Source: Ignavibacteria bacterium (GTDB lineage Bacteria; Bacteroidota; Ignavibacteria; Tepidaquicellales; Tepidaquicellaceae). Taken from it: 7,825 nt of DNA. The first letter of the stretch is position 1; every line of letters begins with the position of its first letter. The stretch is from NCBI GenBank assembly GCA_018058125.1, contig JAGPCH010000051.1:1-7825 (forward strand). Direction: 5' to 3'. This document shows, piece by piece, positions 1 to 6,610 of the stretch. Both the position numbers and the translations under genes were made by a program. The notes beneath the pieces were generated by a model. The model did not search any database. It saw only the letters and a program-made list of their open reading frames with translations, and had not been told where the DNA came from.

Positions 1-915
1 TTTATTCGTATTTTTATTCCATGTTAGATAACCAAGATCAGTAATACTGAGGCCTATATTCAGTATTCCGCTTTTTGAAAAATTCTTTATCTGAGTATTT
101 ATTCCAACATCAAATCCAAATCCAAACCCGGCATTGCCGAGTGAATACTGAAGTTCATTGTTATCAGAAAGTCCTGCATAATAAAACTCCGCGCTGCCCG
201 AGCTTTGAACAGTATTGCTGTCGGTAGTTGTGACCATCAGATCATTTTGTCTGGTATTCAGATAATATACTCCAAACTGCGGCTTTACCGAAACGCCTAT
301 TGCAATATTATCAAAGGTAGTATTGTTTTTTAAAACAAACTTTCTTGCATAAGAGAGATTGATCTCACGGATCCAGTACTGATTCACACTGTTTTCAGAA
401 AAGTCATAAGTACGACTGACTTCATTTCCGTATAATGCCAGTTCAAGAAAGTCTTTGCTCGGTAAAAAATTTCCTGTCGCCCGTTCGTCTATGGATAATC
501 CAAACGAACCAATGTTTTTAGTATTAAGAATTACGGAAAGGAATTTAGCATTCGCTATATAATTTGTGAACTGATCGCTGGCTTCACTTAGAATTGTTTG
601 CTTATCCTGTTGAGTAAGGACCCTTTGACTTCCGTCATCGGTTTTTGTGAAATAGTCATCATAAAAATTGAGAGATAAATAATCGCTGTTGAGCTGAAAT
701 CCTGCATTAAGGAATACATTAAAATATATTTCAGAGCTTGAGTTAAGTTTATCACTGAGAATATTGGCAGGATTCTGACTGAATGCGCCGATGTTATACG
801 AACCGGCAACGGAAGTATTTCCCATTGACATGCTCCTTACATCAGGTATCAGCTGCGAATAAAGATCATTACCGGTAAAAAGAAATATTAAAATTAAGAG
901 CGTGAAATTTTTCAA
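1..915 (-). CDS. Outer-membrane beta-barrel protein, DUF5723/PorV-like (C-terminus cut by window edge)
   Basis: 305 codons are visible, open to the left edge. I start it at TTG (913-915) because the residues after it form a signal peptide: K-N at 2-3, a hydrophobic core TLLILIFLF at about 5-13, and likely cleavage near YSQ (19-21). The first ATGs in frame (codons 29 and 31) would lose this. In-frame stop TAA 925-927 limits upstream extension; ATT or GAT would be the only other codons available. The mature start MSMGNTSVAG (about 29-38), followed by FSQNPANI, resembles the 'gNa-vA ... NPA' opening of Bacteroidota outer-membrane barrels such as DUF5723 and PorV/FadL-like proteins. The rest alternates polar and aromatic/hydrophobic residues, with Gly-rich strands such as GNAGFGFGFDVG near the visible end. 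It follows the lipoprotein gene by 9 nt, so the two are probably co-transcribed and possibly partners. The barrel call is fairly sure; the exact family is tentative and the ligand unknown. Confidence 0.78.
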   Translation of the reverse strand, partial: MKNFTLLILIFLFTGNDLYSQLIPDVRSMSMGNTSVAGSYNIGAFSQNPANILSDKLNSSSEIYFNVFLNAGFQLNSDYLSLNFYDDYFTKTDDGSQRVLTQQDKQTILSEASDQFTNYIANAKFLSVILNTKNIGSFGLSIDERATGNFLPSKDFLELALYGNEVSRTYDFSENSVNQYWIREINLSYARKFVLKNNTTFDNIAIGVSVKPQFGVYYLNTRQNDLMVTTTDSNTVQSSGSAEFYYAGLSDNNELQYSLGNAGFGFGFDVGINTQIKNFSKSGILNIGLSITDLGYLTWNKNTNK

Positions 916-924
916 ATCAATAAT

Positions 925-2505
925 TTAATTATCCGTATTCAGCCTGTATGAGATTTTACCAAAACTGATAATCCTTACACGATCATCCCCCCTGATTTTC
1001 ACAGTTGACCCCGGCGGGGGAATCACATTAGGATCAGTAAAGAGCTGATATTCATATATTATTTTGCCCATCCTTTTAAGTTTCTGAATCTGAGCGCTGT
1101 CAAGCTCTGCCTGAAAAACCGTTGTGTTAATATTGTTTACATATCCATCAGAACCCACACCTGCGCTGTTCAATGTAACAGAAGAATCGCTTTGATTTCC
1201 CACTATTTTTGTAATAGCAAGCAGCGGCATAAATGAAGAATCCAATATCAGCAATTTTGCAGTTCCCTTTAGCGGAAAACCATTCACAGATTTAATAGTA
1301 AATTTAAGCTGACTGGCATCATCAAGATTATTTCTCTGTTCTTCATCGTCGATCCCGGCATCTGTTGTATCACTGAAAACAATTGGTTTGGTAATGCTGA
1401 TATCGAGAGGCATTTGGATCACAAGTTTAAGTGAAATACTGTCAGTATAACTAACCGAGCCCTCTTCATAGGAAAGATTCAGAACATCCACTCTTTTTAC
1501 TTCGATCTTTTTAGGAACATTGTTTATGAATTCAAGAATGTTACTGTTATCTTCATTGATTGGAAATGAAATTGAATCCCTATCTGAAGGTAAGGTCAGA
1601 GAAAAAACTGAATCGAGCTGATCTCCCTGTTTACCGTCTCTAAGATATTTCAGTCTTACTCTTTTACCATTCTTGTTCTCTCCTACTATTGATAGATGAG
1701 TAAAATCAACCCGGAAAATATCAGAAAACTTTTTAGCTACAAAATAATTCTTATTCGGAGTGACGGATGCAAAATTTATCTCGCCTTCAGGCACATCCGA
1801 GCCGAATGGGTCCAGTACTTCATCATAAGTCTGTCCCGTGCTTAAAGGTTTAAGCTTTCCCTGAATTAATTTTATGGAATATTCAGAAAGTGAATAATTG
1901 AAATTTACCGGAACAGGCTTTACTGAATTAAATATTATACTAAGCCTGAGTTTGTTATCCGGAATCTTATTTTCTATATTATATCCCGAAAGATCAAACT
2001 CTATTTGCTTTGTTTTACCAGGAGATACATCAGCTTTTATTCTTGCCGTATCATTATCAACATTTCGAAAAAGATTCTTTATTACAGCATCAATTGAATA
2101 AATGTCTGCGGAATTATTAAGAAAACTAAATTTTAAACTTCCGTTGAGAAACTCTGTTTTAGTCACAAATGTAGAATCATCTATAATTAAAGCTGTATCA
2201 AGTTTGAAAGTACTTGCAGCTTTTATTTCAGTAGTTTTGACTCCATCAAACTTTATGTCCTCACCAAAACTGCGTTTATAATTTGATTCCCCGTAAATAA
2301 ATACCAGATCGTTGTTAAGTGAATCAAAACCCACATTGGAGTTTCGTTTTATAATGTCAAAAATATTATAGCTGTCGGTTGTAAAAGGAATATTAAGATC
2401 AACATCCCAGGTAGGCAGTGAAGGCTCCTGTATCTCGCATGAAGAATTAATAATGATCAGAACAAATATTAAAAGAACTTTACAGAAGATTTTGATTAAT
2501 TTCAT
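925..2505 (-). CDS. Hypothetical lipoprotein, 526 aa, with WDVDLNIPF N-terminal motif
   Basis: I do not recognise a named function. The N-terminus has basic residues (K2, K5, K9), a hydrophobic core (about 10-19) and Ser-Ser-Cys with Cys23 as the likely lipidation site. The lipobox is loose because position -3 is Asn, which is not unusual for this group. After the Cys comes a short linker and a WDVDLNIPF stretch (from Trp33), which I associate with uncharacterised envelope lipoproteins of Ignavibacteria. The remainder is beta-rich, with many Ser/Thr/Asp-alternating strands and no visible catalytic motif. A SVNGFPL segment (N408) is followed by a LLILDSS strand, a pattern that looks like a structural beta-sandwich. 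It is the first gene of a two-gene unit with the barrel protein downstream, which suggests an envelope complex or assembly role. ATG at 2503-2505 has no Shine-Dalgarno sequence. Surface versus periplasmic location cannot be decided. Confidence 0.88.
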   Translation of the reverse strand: MKLIKIFCKVLLIFVLIIINSSCEIQEPSLPTWDVDLNIPFTTDSYNIFDIIKRNSNVGFDSLNNDLVFIYGESNYKRSFGEDIKFDGVKTTEIKAASTFKLDTALIIDDSTFVTKTEFLNGSLKFSFLNNSADIYSIDAVIKNLFRNVDNDTARIKADVSPGKTKQIEFDLSGYNIENKIPDNKLRLSIIFNSVKPVPVNFNYSLSEYSIKLIQGKLKPLSTGQTYDEVLDPFGSDVPEGEINFASVTPNKNYFVAKKFSDIFRVDFTHLSIVGENKNGKRVRLKYLRDGKQGDQLDSVFSLTLPSDRDSISFPINEDNSNILEFINNVPKKIEVKRVDVLNLSYEEGSVSYTDSISLKLVIQMPLDISITKPIVFSDTTDAGIDDEEQRNNLDDASQLKFTIKSVNGFPLKGTAKLLILDSSFMPLLAITKIVGNQSDSSVTLNSAGVGSDGYVNNINTTVFQAELDSAQIQKLKRMGKIIYEYQLFTDPNVIPPPGSTVKIRGDDRVRIISFGKISYRLNTDN

Positions 2506-2583
2506 AGAACATTATAAGAGTAAGGATTTATTTCACTTACATTTTTTGAAACAATATAAAAAAGATTTTTAAGTTAATTAAAA

Positions 2584-2612
2584 CCAAAATAAAAAAAAGT
2601 GTAGTATTCAAA
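2584..2612 (-). promoter_or_regulatory. Possible Bacteroidota-type promoter for the lipoprotein/barrel unit
   Basis: Reading the minus strand, TTTG (2612-2609) is followed after 17 nt by TATTTTGG (2591-2584). This matches the Bacteroidota pattern TTTG-N17-23-TAnnTTTG with one mismatch in the -7 box. It would start transcription near 2578 and give a leader of about 70 nt. The background is so AT-rich that chance matches are likely. Confidence 0.25.
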
Positions 2613-2641
2613 ATTTAAATTACGTGCATTCAACTCTTCTC

Positions 2642-2718
2642 AAGTGTGTTTTATGTATTAGAAATTATTAATTCTATTTTTAAAAAATAATATTAAGAAG
2701 TTAAAATACAACACACTT
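2642..2718. repeat. Imperfect inverted repeat with AAGTGTGTT/AACACACTT arms
   Basis: AAGTGTGTT (2642-2650) is exactly complementary to AACACACTT (2710-2718). After one mismatch, a further TAT pairs just inside. The 59-nt interior is almost pure A/T and contains another self-complementary core (TATTTTT ... AAAAATA around 2674-2689). Neither strand has a T-run directly after the outer arm, so it is not a classic intrinsic terminator. It lies between the malic enzyme stop and the lipoprotein promoter region and could be a transcript-end structure, a protein-binding site or chance. Confidence 0.4.
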
Positions 2719-2732
2719 ATAATATTCAGTTT

Positions 2733-2751
2733 AGTGACTTTGAAAATCACT
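2733..2751 (-). other. Small hairpin after the malic enzyme gene
   Basis: On the minus strand AGTGA and TCACT (5 bp, extendable by a T-G wobble and A/T pairs) close a short loop 42 nt after the malic enzyme stop codon. The following bases (AAACTGAATATT) are not a T-run, so it is at best a weak terminator or a 3'-end stabilising hairpin. Confidence 0.3.
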
Positions 2752-2792
2752 TTAACCCTGAAATCATATACAAAGAAATTTCAACATTTTAC

Positions 2793-4418
2793 TTAACTGT
2801 AAGCCGGATAATACATTTTTCTTTTTATAAATTTTTCAATATCCTCGGGACGATTAATCCCGGCAAGTTTGTTATCAAAAATATATTCAGCTATTTTTAC
2901 GGCAATATTAACTGACACACTTAGAATATCAGATATTGGAGGATAAATCAAACCGGATTTTAACATATCCGTCGAAACCTGACCGGCAAGAGCTTCTGCA
3001 GCACAGATAAACATTCCATCTGTTACACGCTTTACTTCCGTAGCAAAAATTGCCAGACCTATTGCGGGAAATATAAAAACGTTATTGCCCTGTCCCGGAA
3101 TAAATAATTTACCATTTATCTCTACATGCTCAAACGGGCTTCCGCTGGCAAATATTGCTTTACCGGCACTCCATTTATATGCTTCCTCTGCAGTACACTC
3201 TGAATGTGAAGTCGGATTTGAAAACGGAAAAATTATAGGAAATTCATTAATCTCAGACATAGTTTCGATCACCTCTTTGTTAAAAACCCCGCCCATTGCG
3301 CTGACACCAATAATAGCAGTAGGTTTCAGCTGTTTGATTGCAATGGTAAAATCCGAAATTGGTTCATGATCATGCGCAAACTGCTTTTTATATGATTCTA
3401 AGTCTGTCCGTGAATTAACCAACAAACCTTTTGAATTGAACATCCATAAACAATTTAAAGCTTCTTCAGCACTTAAGCCGTTATCCTGTAATATTTTCAC
3501 CATTAAACTGGCTATTCCTGTACCGGCAGAACCTGCACCAAGGAAAAGAAACTTTTGCTCTGTTATGGGTTTCCCTGTTAACCTGCAGGCTGATATCAAT
3601 CCCGCCGCAGCAACGCTTGCAGTACCCTGAATATCATCATTAAAAGTACATATCTTTTCTCTGTATTTATCAAGTATCATAACAGCATCAGATCCGGCGA
3701 AATCTTCCCATTGTATACATATTTTGGGAAATACATCGGTAATAACACTGATAAATTCATCTACAAACTCATTATATTCTTTTCCCTTAACTCTTCGTAT
3801 TTTAAGACCGGGATATAATGGATCATTCAGCAAGGTTTCATTATTCGTGCCCGTATCAAGTACAATTGGAAGAGTATAATCAGGGTTAATTCCTGCACAA
3901 GCTGTATATAATGCAAGCTTCCCGATTGGAATACCCATGCCACTTATTCCTAAATCACCAAGTCCAAGTATTCTTCCTCCATCAGTAACTACAGTAAAGC
4001 GCACATCTTTTGCATTCCAGTTTCCTATAATTTCCCGGATCTTGTCTTTGTCTTTAATAGAAATATATAAGCCCCTTGGTCTTCGGAATATTTGACCAAA
4101 TTTCTGGCATGCCTCGCCCACAGTAGGTGTGTAAATTATCGGAAAATATTTTACAGGATTATCCATTACAGTCCTGAAAAAAAGAGTCTGATTATTATCA
4201 AGCATTTGCATCAGGTAAACATATTTGTTGATTTGGTCTTTAAAATGGTCAACCTGTTCATTTACTCTTACTATCTGTTGTTCAATGTTTTCTACCTGAC
4301 TTGGAAGCAATCCGTGAAGTCCGTACAAATCCCTTTCAAAATCAGTAAAAGCTGTTCCTTTGTTTAATCTCGGATCATGAAGAATCTGGTATCCGCTTTT
4401 AGTGTATTTACTGTCCAT
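2793..4418 (-). CDS. maeA: Malic enzyme, large (MaeA/SfcA) type, probably NADP-preferring
   Basis: Cytoplasmic oxidative decarboxylation of L-malate to pyruvate and CO2 with reduction of NAD(P). The 541 residues match the usual 540-580 of the large type found in eukaryotes and MaeA. The N-terminal malic domain (about 75-255) holds the general-acid Tyr96 in YFPIIYTPTVGEAC, Arg149 in VTDGGRILGLGDLG and general-base Lys167 in GMGIPIGKLALY. Metal ligands are Glu238-Asp239 (WEDF) and Asp262 (FNDDIQGTA). The Rossmann domain begins with LGAGSAGTG (293-301). The cofactor loop reads N328-S329-K330-G, with Lys344 further on (ESYKKQF). In characterised animal enzymes Ser-Lys plus a Lys at these places goes with NADP, and Lys-Tyr plus Gln with NAD, so I infer NADP preference. 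All catalytic residues are present. It is monocistronic by appearance, with a palindrome 32 nt upstream. ATG at 4416-4418 has no Shine-Dalgarno sequence but an A/T-rich leader. Confidence 0.97.
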   Translation of the reverse strand: MDSKYTKSGYQILHDPRLNKGTAFTDFERDLYGLHGLLPSQVENIEQQIVRVNEQVDHFKDQINKYVYLMQMLDNNQTLFFRTVMDNPVKYFPIIYTPTVGEACQKFGQIFRRPRGLYISIKDKDKIREIIGNWNAKDVRFTVVTDGGRILGLGDLGISGMGIPIGKLALYTACAGINPDYTLPIVLDTGTNNETLLNDPLYPGLKIRRVKGKEYNEFVDEFISVITDVFPKICIQWEDFAGSDAVMILDKYREKICTFNDDIQGTASVAAAGLISACRLTGKPITEQKFLFLGAGSAGTGIASLMVKILQDNGLSAEEALNCLWMFNSKGLLVNSRTDLESYKKQFAHDHEPISDFTIAIKQLKPTAIIGVSAMGGVFNKEVIETMSEINEFPIIFPFSNPTSHSECTAEEAYKWSAGKAIFASGSPFEHVEINGKLFIPGQGNNVFIFPAIGLAIFATEVKRVTDGMFICAAEALAGQVSTDMLKSGLIYPPISDILSVSVNIAVKIAEYIFDNKLAGINRPEDIEKFIKRKMYYPAYS

Positions 4419-4450
4419 ATAAGTTATATTTTTTATTTTAAATTATGAAT

Positions 4451-4471
4451 CTCTGAATTAACATTTCAGAG
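4451..4471. promoter_or_regulatory. 21-bp palindrome upstream of the malic enzyme gene (operator or leader hairpin)
   Basis: CTCTGAA (4451-4457), spacer TTAACAT, TTCAGAG (4465-4471): seven perfectly paired bases on each side, centred 43 nt upstream of the malic enzyme ATG. The size and symmetry suit a dimeric regulator's site; as RNA it would form a modest hairpin in the leader. No T-run follows on the minus strand, so a terminator is unlikely. Which regulator would bind is unknown. Confidence 0.4.
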
Positions 4472-4753
4472 TTCACGATCTATGCCACCAATTTATTTTC
4501 AAATACCTGTAACCGAAAATCTGAGTGTTTTACCTTAAAAGATTTAATTATAAAGTTTTGAATTTAAATACTATCCTTGTAAACTTTTAGAACATAGATT
4601 TATAGGCTTTAGTATTGTCCGGTTCATATTTTATTTAACTGCTGAGAAAGATTATAGCTTTTCTTTTAAAAGATCTAAAACAGACTTTGCAAAAAAACAA
4701 TTAAATTTCTTTAAAAAAAATAAAACCATTTATAAAAAACGTACGTAAGTTTT

Positions 4754-4844
4754 ATTAGCCGGCGCCAGCCGGCAATTGTTCTTTCATATTTGTTCTTCCT
4801 TTAATTAGCCCTGTAAACGTTTCATTAGTTTGCAGGGTTTTTTT
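4754..4844 (+). ncRNA. Candidate small RNA or leader ending in an intrinsic terminator (5' end unknown)
   Basis: The plus-strand terminator at 4809-4844 has no plus-strand gene to terminate: everything from its position back to the left edge is coded on the minus strand. Just upstream is a GC-rich hairpin, GCCGGC-GCCA-GCCGGC (4758-4773), conspicuous in an AT-rich spacer. Hairpin, unpaired A/T-rich linker (4774-4808) and terminator is a common small-RNA layout. No clear promoter was found and the sequence matches no RNA family I recognise (not SRP, tmRNA or RNase P by their known conserved motifs). The left boundary is only the start of the structured part. Confidence 0.22.
4809..4844 (+). terminator. 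Strong rho-independent terminator, plus strand
   Basis: CCCTGTAAAC (4809-4818) pairs with GTTTGCAGGG (4828-4837) over 10 positions, one of them a U-G wobble. The loop is 9 nt (GTTTCATTA) and seven T follow (4838-4844). On the minus strand no T-run follows the stem, so it works only rightward. It lies 124 nt before the peptidase start and upstream of that gene's likely promoter, so it would end transcripts arising within the intergenic region or stop read-through into the peptidase gene. Confidence 0.82.
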
Positions 4845-4886
4845 ATTGTCCGTTTTTACTTAATTTAATAATGTCTGCGGTAAAAC

Positions 4887-4901
4887 TCTGTTTAACACAG
4901 A
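4887..4901. promoter_or_regulatory. Small inverted repeat in the peptidase promoter region
   Basis: TCTGT (4887-4891), spacer TTAAC, ACAGA (4897-4901). It overlaps or just precedes where a -33 element would sit for the candidate -7 box at 4923-4930. With one more base it reads CTCTG-T-TTAACA-CAGA, sharing CTCTG/TTAACA/CAGA with the palindrome at 4451-4471 in front of the divergent malic enzyme gene. Short arms make chance plausible. Confidence 0.25.
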
Positions 4902-4930
4902 ATGTCAGAATAAATTTTTTTATATTTTTG
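4902..4930 (+). promoter_or_regulatory. Possible Bacteroidota-type promoter for the M14 peptidase gene
   Basis: TATTTTTG at 4923-4930 is a perfect fit to the -7 consensus TAnnTTTG. The -33 position, 18 nt upstream, is ATG (4902-4904) instead of TTG, so that half is weak. A start near 4936 would give a leader of about 33 nt and places the promoter downstream of the 4809-4844 terminator. Confidence 0.35.
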
Positions 4931-4968
4931 TGAACCTTTTGTCCGGGAATAAATCTAAATTACAATAA

Positions 4969-6426
4969 ATGAAAAGATATTTGCTGATAATATTATTTTT
5001 TACACTTACCGGAAAACTATTCCCTCAGATCACGGTTGATACGGGTTTTGAAGGTTCTAACGCGGAAGTCATAAGCATTAGCAATTCAGAGAATAACGTA
5101 AAGGTAAGATCTGTACTTAAAAGAGGTGACATTCATAACGTCGTATTATATTTTAAGGTTAAAAATTTCAATCCTTCTCAGAATTTTAAAATATCAATAT
5201 TAATAAACCAGCAGTATTATTTACCTCTTCTTGCAGCATACAGTTATGATAAGATAAACTGGCAAAGATTTTCCGGAATTATCAACGGCAATTACAAAGA
5301 ATTTACAAATAACTATAATAGAGATTCGTTGTATTTTTGCTACGGTTTCCCTTACTCCTACAGCGATATGATAAATTACTGCGAAGGAATACAGAAAAAT
5401 CCTTACGTGAACATATCTGATGTTTCGGTAAGTGAACTGGGAAGACCTGTAAAACTCATTAAGATAACAAACAGTTCAGCTCCTGATTCAGGAAAGAAAT
5501 TAATTTGGATATTAGGCAGGAATCATGCAATGGAAACGCATTCTAATTATACAGTAGAGGGACTGATCAATTTTTTAATTTCAAATGATCCGAAAGCTGA
5601 AAGATTAAGAGATAATGCAATCATATATGCAATTCCTGTAATGGATGCTGACATGGCTGCAATAGGCGGCACGGGTAAAGACCAGCTGCCTGTCGATTTT
5701 AACAGGGACTGGGATTCACCTTCATTCTGGAATGCTGTCAGGGATGTAAAGAAAAAAATTATTCAGACGGCAAGTCAGAACAGTTTGAAATTATTCATTG
5801 ACAGTCATAATCCGTTTCCGGGAGATACCGATACAACCACCAGGTTTTTTTGTTATTCGCATCATGAAACCGGCATTAAGTCTTTTAACCTGAATAATTT
5901 CAGAACATTTTTTTCAAACAACAGCAATTATTATATCGGAAGAAAACCAATATATCTGACCGCAGGTCAGACAGCTTCAAAATGGGTTGATTCAATGTTT
6001 AATGATATTGATTTCTCAGTTTCAATTGAAACAGGGTGGACGCAAAGACCGGACGGCGTAACCTGGGATCAGCAAAATTACCGTTTACACGGAGAGTATA
6101 TCGGAAAAGCCATCAGCGATTATGTTTATTCAACAACAGGTATTCAAAACAGCGCAGAAGAGATCCTTAATAATTCCGTATTTTACCCAAATCCTACTAA
6201 CAGTTATTTTATTCATAAATTTAATTTACCCTTCCAGGGAAAAACAAATTCAATATTAGAATTTTATGATATTCTTGGGAAAAAAGTTTTTGAAAAAGAT
6301 TACGGGATTTTATTCGCCGGCGAACATATCAGAAATATCGATGTTTCAATTCTGCCTTCCGGAATCTACTACTTTAGATTCATATCCGGTAAGATCTCTC
6401 TTGGGAAAATAGTGATAATAAAATAA
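4969..6426 (+). CDS. Secreted M14-family zinc carboxypeptidase with T9SS C-terminal sorting domain
   Basis: 485 residues. A signal peptide (1-20: K2 R3, then a hydrophobic core, cut near LFPQ) leads to an N-terminal beta domain (about 21-140) ending in FCYGFPYSYSDM (123-134), which resembles the domain preceding the catalytic part in cytosolic-carboxypeptidase-like (CCP) M14 enzymes. The catalytic part has zinc ligands His186 and Glu189 (GRNHAME) and His280 (DSHNP), substrate-binding Asn245-Arg246 (FNRDW) and a likely catalytic Glu354 (SIETGW). The stretch where CCP enzymes usually have NPDG reads DADM (226-229). The last about 80 residues (YPNPT at 406-410, ILGKKVF, LPSGIYYFRF, GKIVIIK end) are a type A T9SS sorting domain, so the protein should cross the outer membrane and be anchored or released. 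It is alone on its strand. Peptide substrate is unknown. ATG at 4969 lacks a Shine-Dalgarno sequence, but the signal peptide supports it. Confidence 0.93.
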   Translation: MKRYLLIILFFTLTGKLFPQITVDTGFEGSNAEVISISNSENNVKVRSVLKRGDIHNVVLYFKVKNFNPSQNFKISILINQQYYLPLLAAYSYDKINWQRFSGIINGNYKEFTNNYNRDSLYFCYGFPYSYSDMINYCEGIQKNPYVNISDVSVSELGRPVKLIKITNSSAPDSGKKLIWILGRNHAMETHSNYTVEGLINFLISNDPKAERLRDNAIIYAIPVMDADMAAIGGTGKDQLPVDFNRDWDSPSFWNAVRDVKKKIIQTASQNSLKLFIDSHNPFPGDTDTTTRFFCYSHHETGIKSFNLNNFRTFFSNNSNYYIGRKPIYLTAGQTASKWVDSMFNDIDFSVSIETGWTQRPDGVTWDQQNYRLHGEYIGKAISDYVYSTTGIQNSAEEILNNSVFYPNPTNSYFIHKFNLPFQGKTNSILEFYDILGKKVFEKDYGILFAGEHIRNIDVSILPSGIYYFRFISGKISLGKIVIIK

Positions 6427-6531
6427 CACGTAATTAAAACACCGGCTCTTTATATTATCAATATCAGGCAAAGATTTAAATATATCAATTAAACCTTTCC
6501 GTATGGCGATCCTAAAAATTGGTTCCGGTTT

Positions 6532-6601
6532 TTTCAGGTAGTTTCACAGTCCGGTTGGTTTATATTAATCTTTATGTAAAACAAAAAGTGAAAACCTGAA
6601 A
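6532..6601. repeat. Bulged inverted repeat in the convergent spacer
   Basis: TTTCAGGT-AG-TTTCAC (6532-6547) pairs with GTGAAA-ACCTGAAA (6588-6601): 14 base pairs interrupted by a 2-nt bulge on one side, enclosing 40 nt. It ends 9 nt before the bidirectional terminator. TCCGGTT also occurs twice nearby (6524-6530, 6550-6556). It would be in the 3' untranslated part of the peptidase transcript; function is unknown. Confidence 0.45.
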
Positions 6602-6610
6602 TTAAAAATA

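Larger units (their letters stand above)
4419..4968. other. 550-bp divergent intergenic region
   Basis: No convincing coding frame is present; the longest start-to-stop stretches are short (for example 18 codons from ATG 4482 on the plus strand). Contents from left to right: the 21-bp palindrome near the malic enzyme start; an AT-rich stretch (about 4500-4735) with only minor A/T palindromes such as TCTTTTAAAAGA at 4662-4673; ACGTACGT at 4739-4746; a GC-rich hairpin at 4758-4773; a strong plus-strand terminator at 4809-4844; and a small inverted repeat with a promoter-like site in front of the peptidase gene. I could not identify a good promoter for the malic enzyme gene. Confidence 0.7.

Noticed and set aside
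588..809. Minus-strand 73-codon open frame overlapping the barrel gene
   Set aside because: It is an alternative frame of the TTG-started barrel CDS, whose translation has a signal peptide and barrel-like pattern across the whole stretch.
925..927. Possible readthrough fusion of lipoprotein and barrel, because the stop is in frame with the next gene
   Set aside because: A signal peptide follows immediately, which would be buried in a fusion; in-frame spacing occurs by chance one time in three (korA and korB here are also in the same frame).
2511..2516. TATAAT on the minus strand just before the lipoprotein start
   Set aside because: It lies 5 nt from the ATG, so transcription would start inside the coding region; an AT-rich chance match.
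4092..4367. Plus-strand 91-codon open frame opposite the malic enzyme N-terminus (also 3085-3369 and 3436-3630)
   Set aside because: All are antisense shadows of the conserved malic enzyme gene.
4739..4753. ACGTACGT palindrome and AAAAC/GTTTT hairpin
   Set aside because: Short and in A/T-rich DNA; no T-run or gene relation to give it a role.
4419..4968. tRNA, SRP RNA, tmRNA, RNase P RNA, riboswitch or CRISPR repeats
   Set aside because: None of the conserved motifs of these RNAs and no evenly spaced direct repeats could be found by reading.
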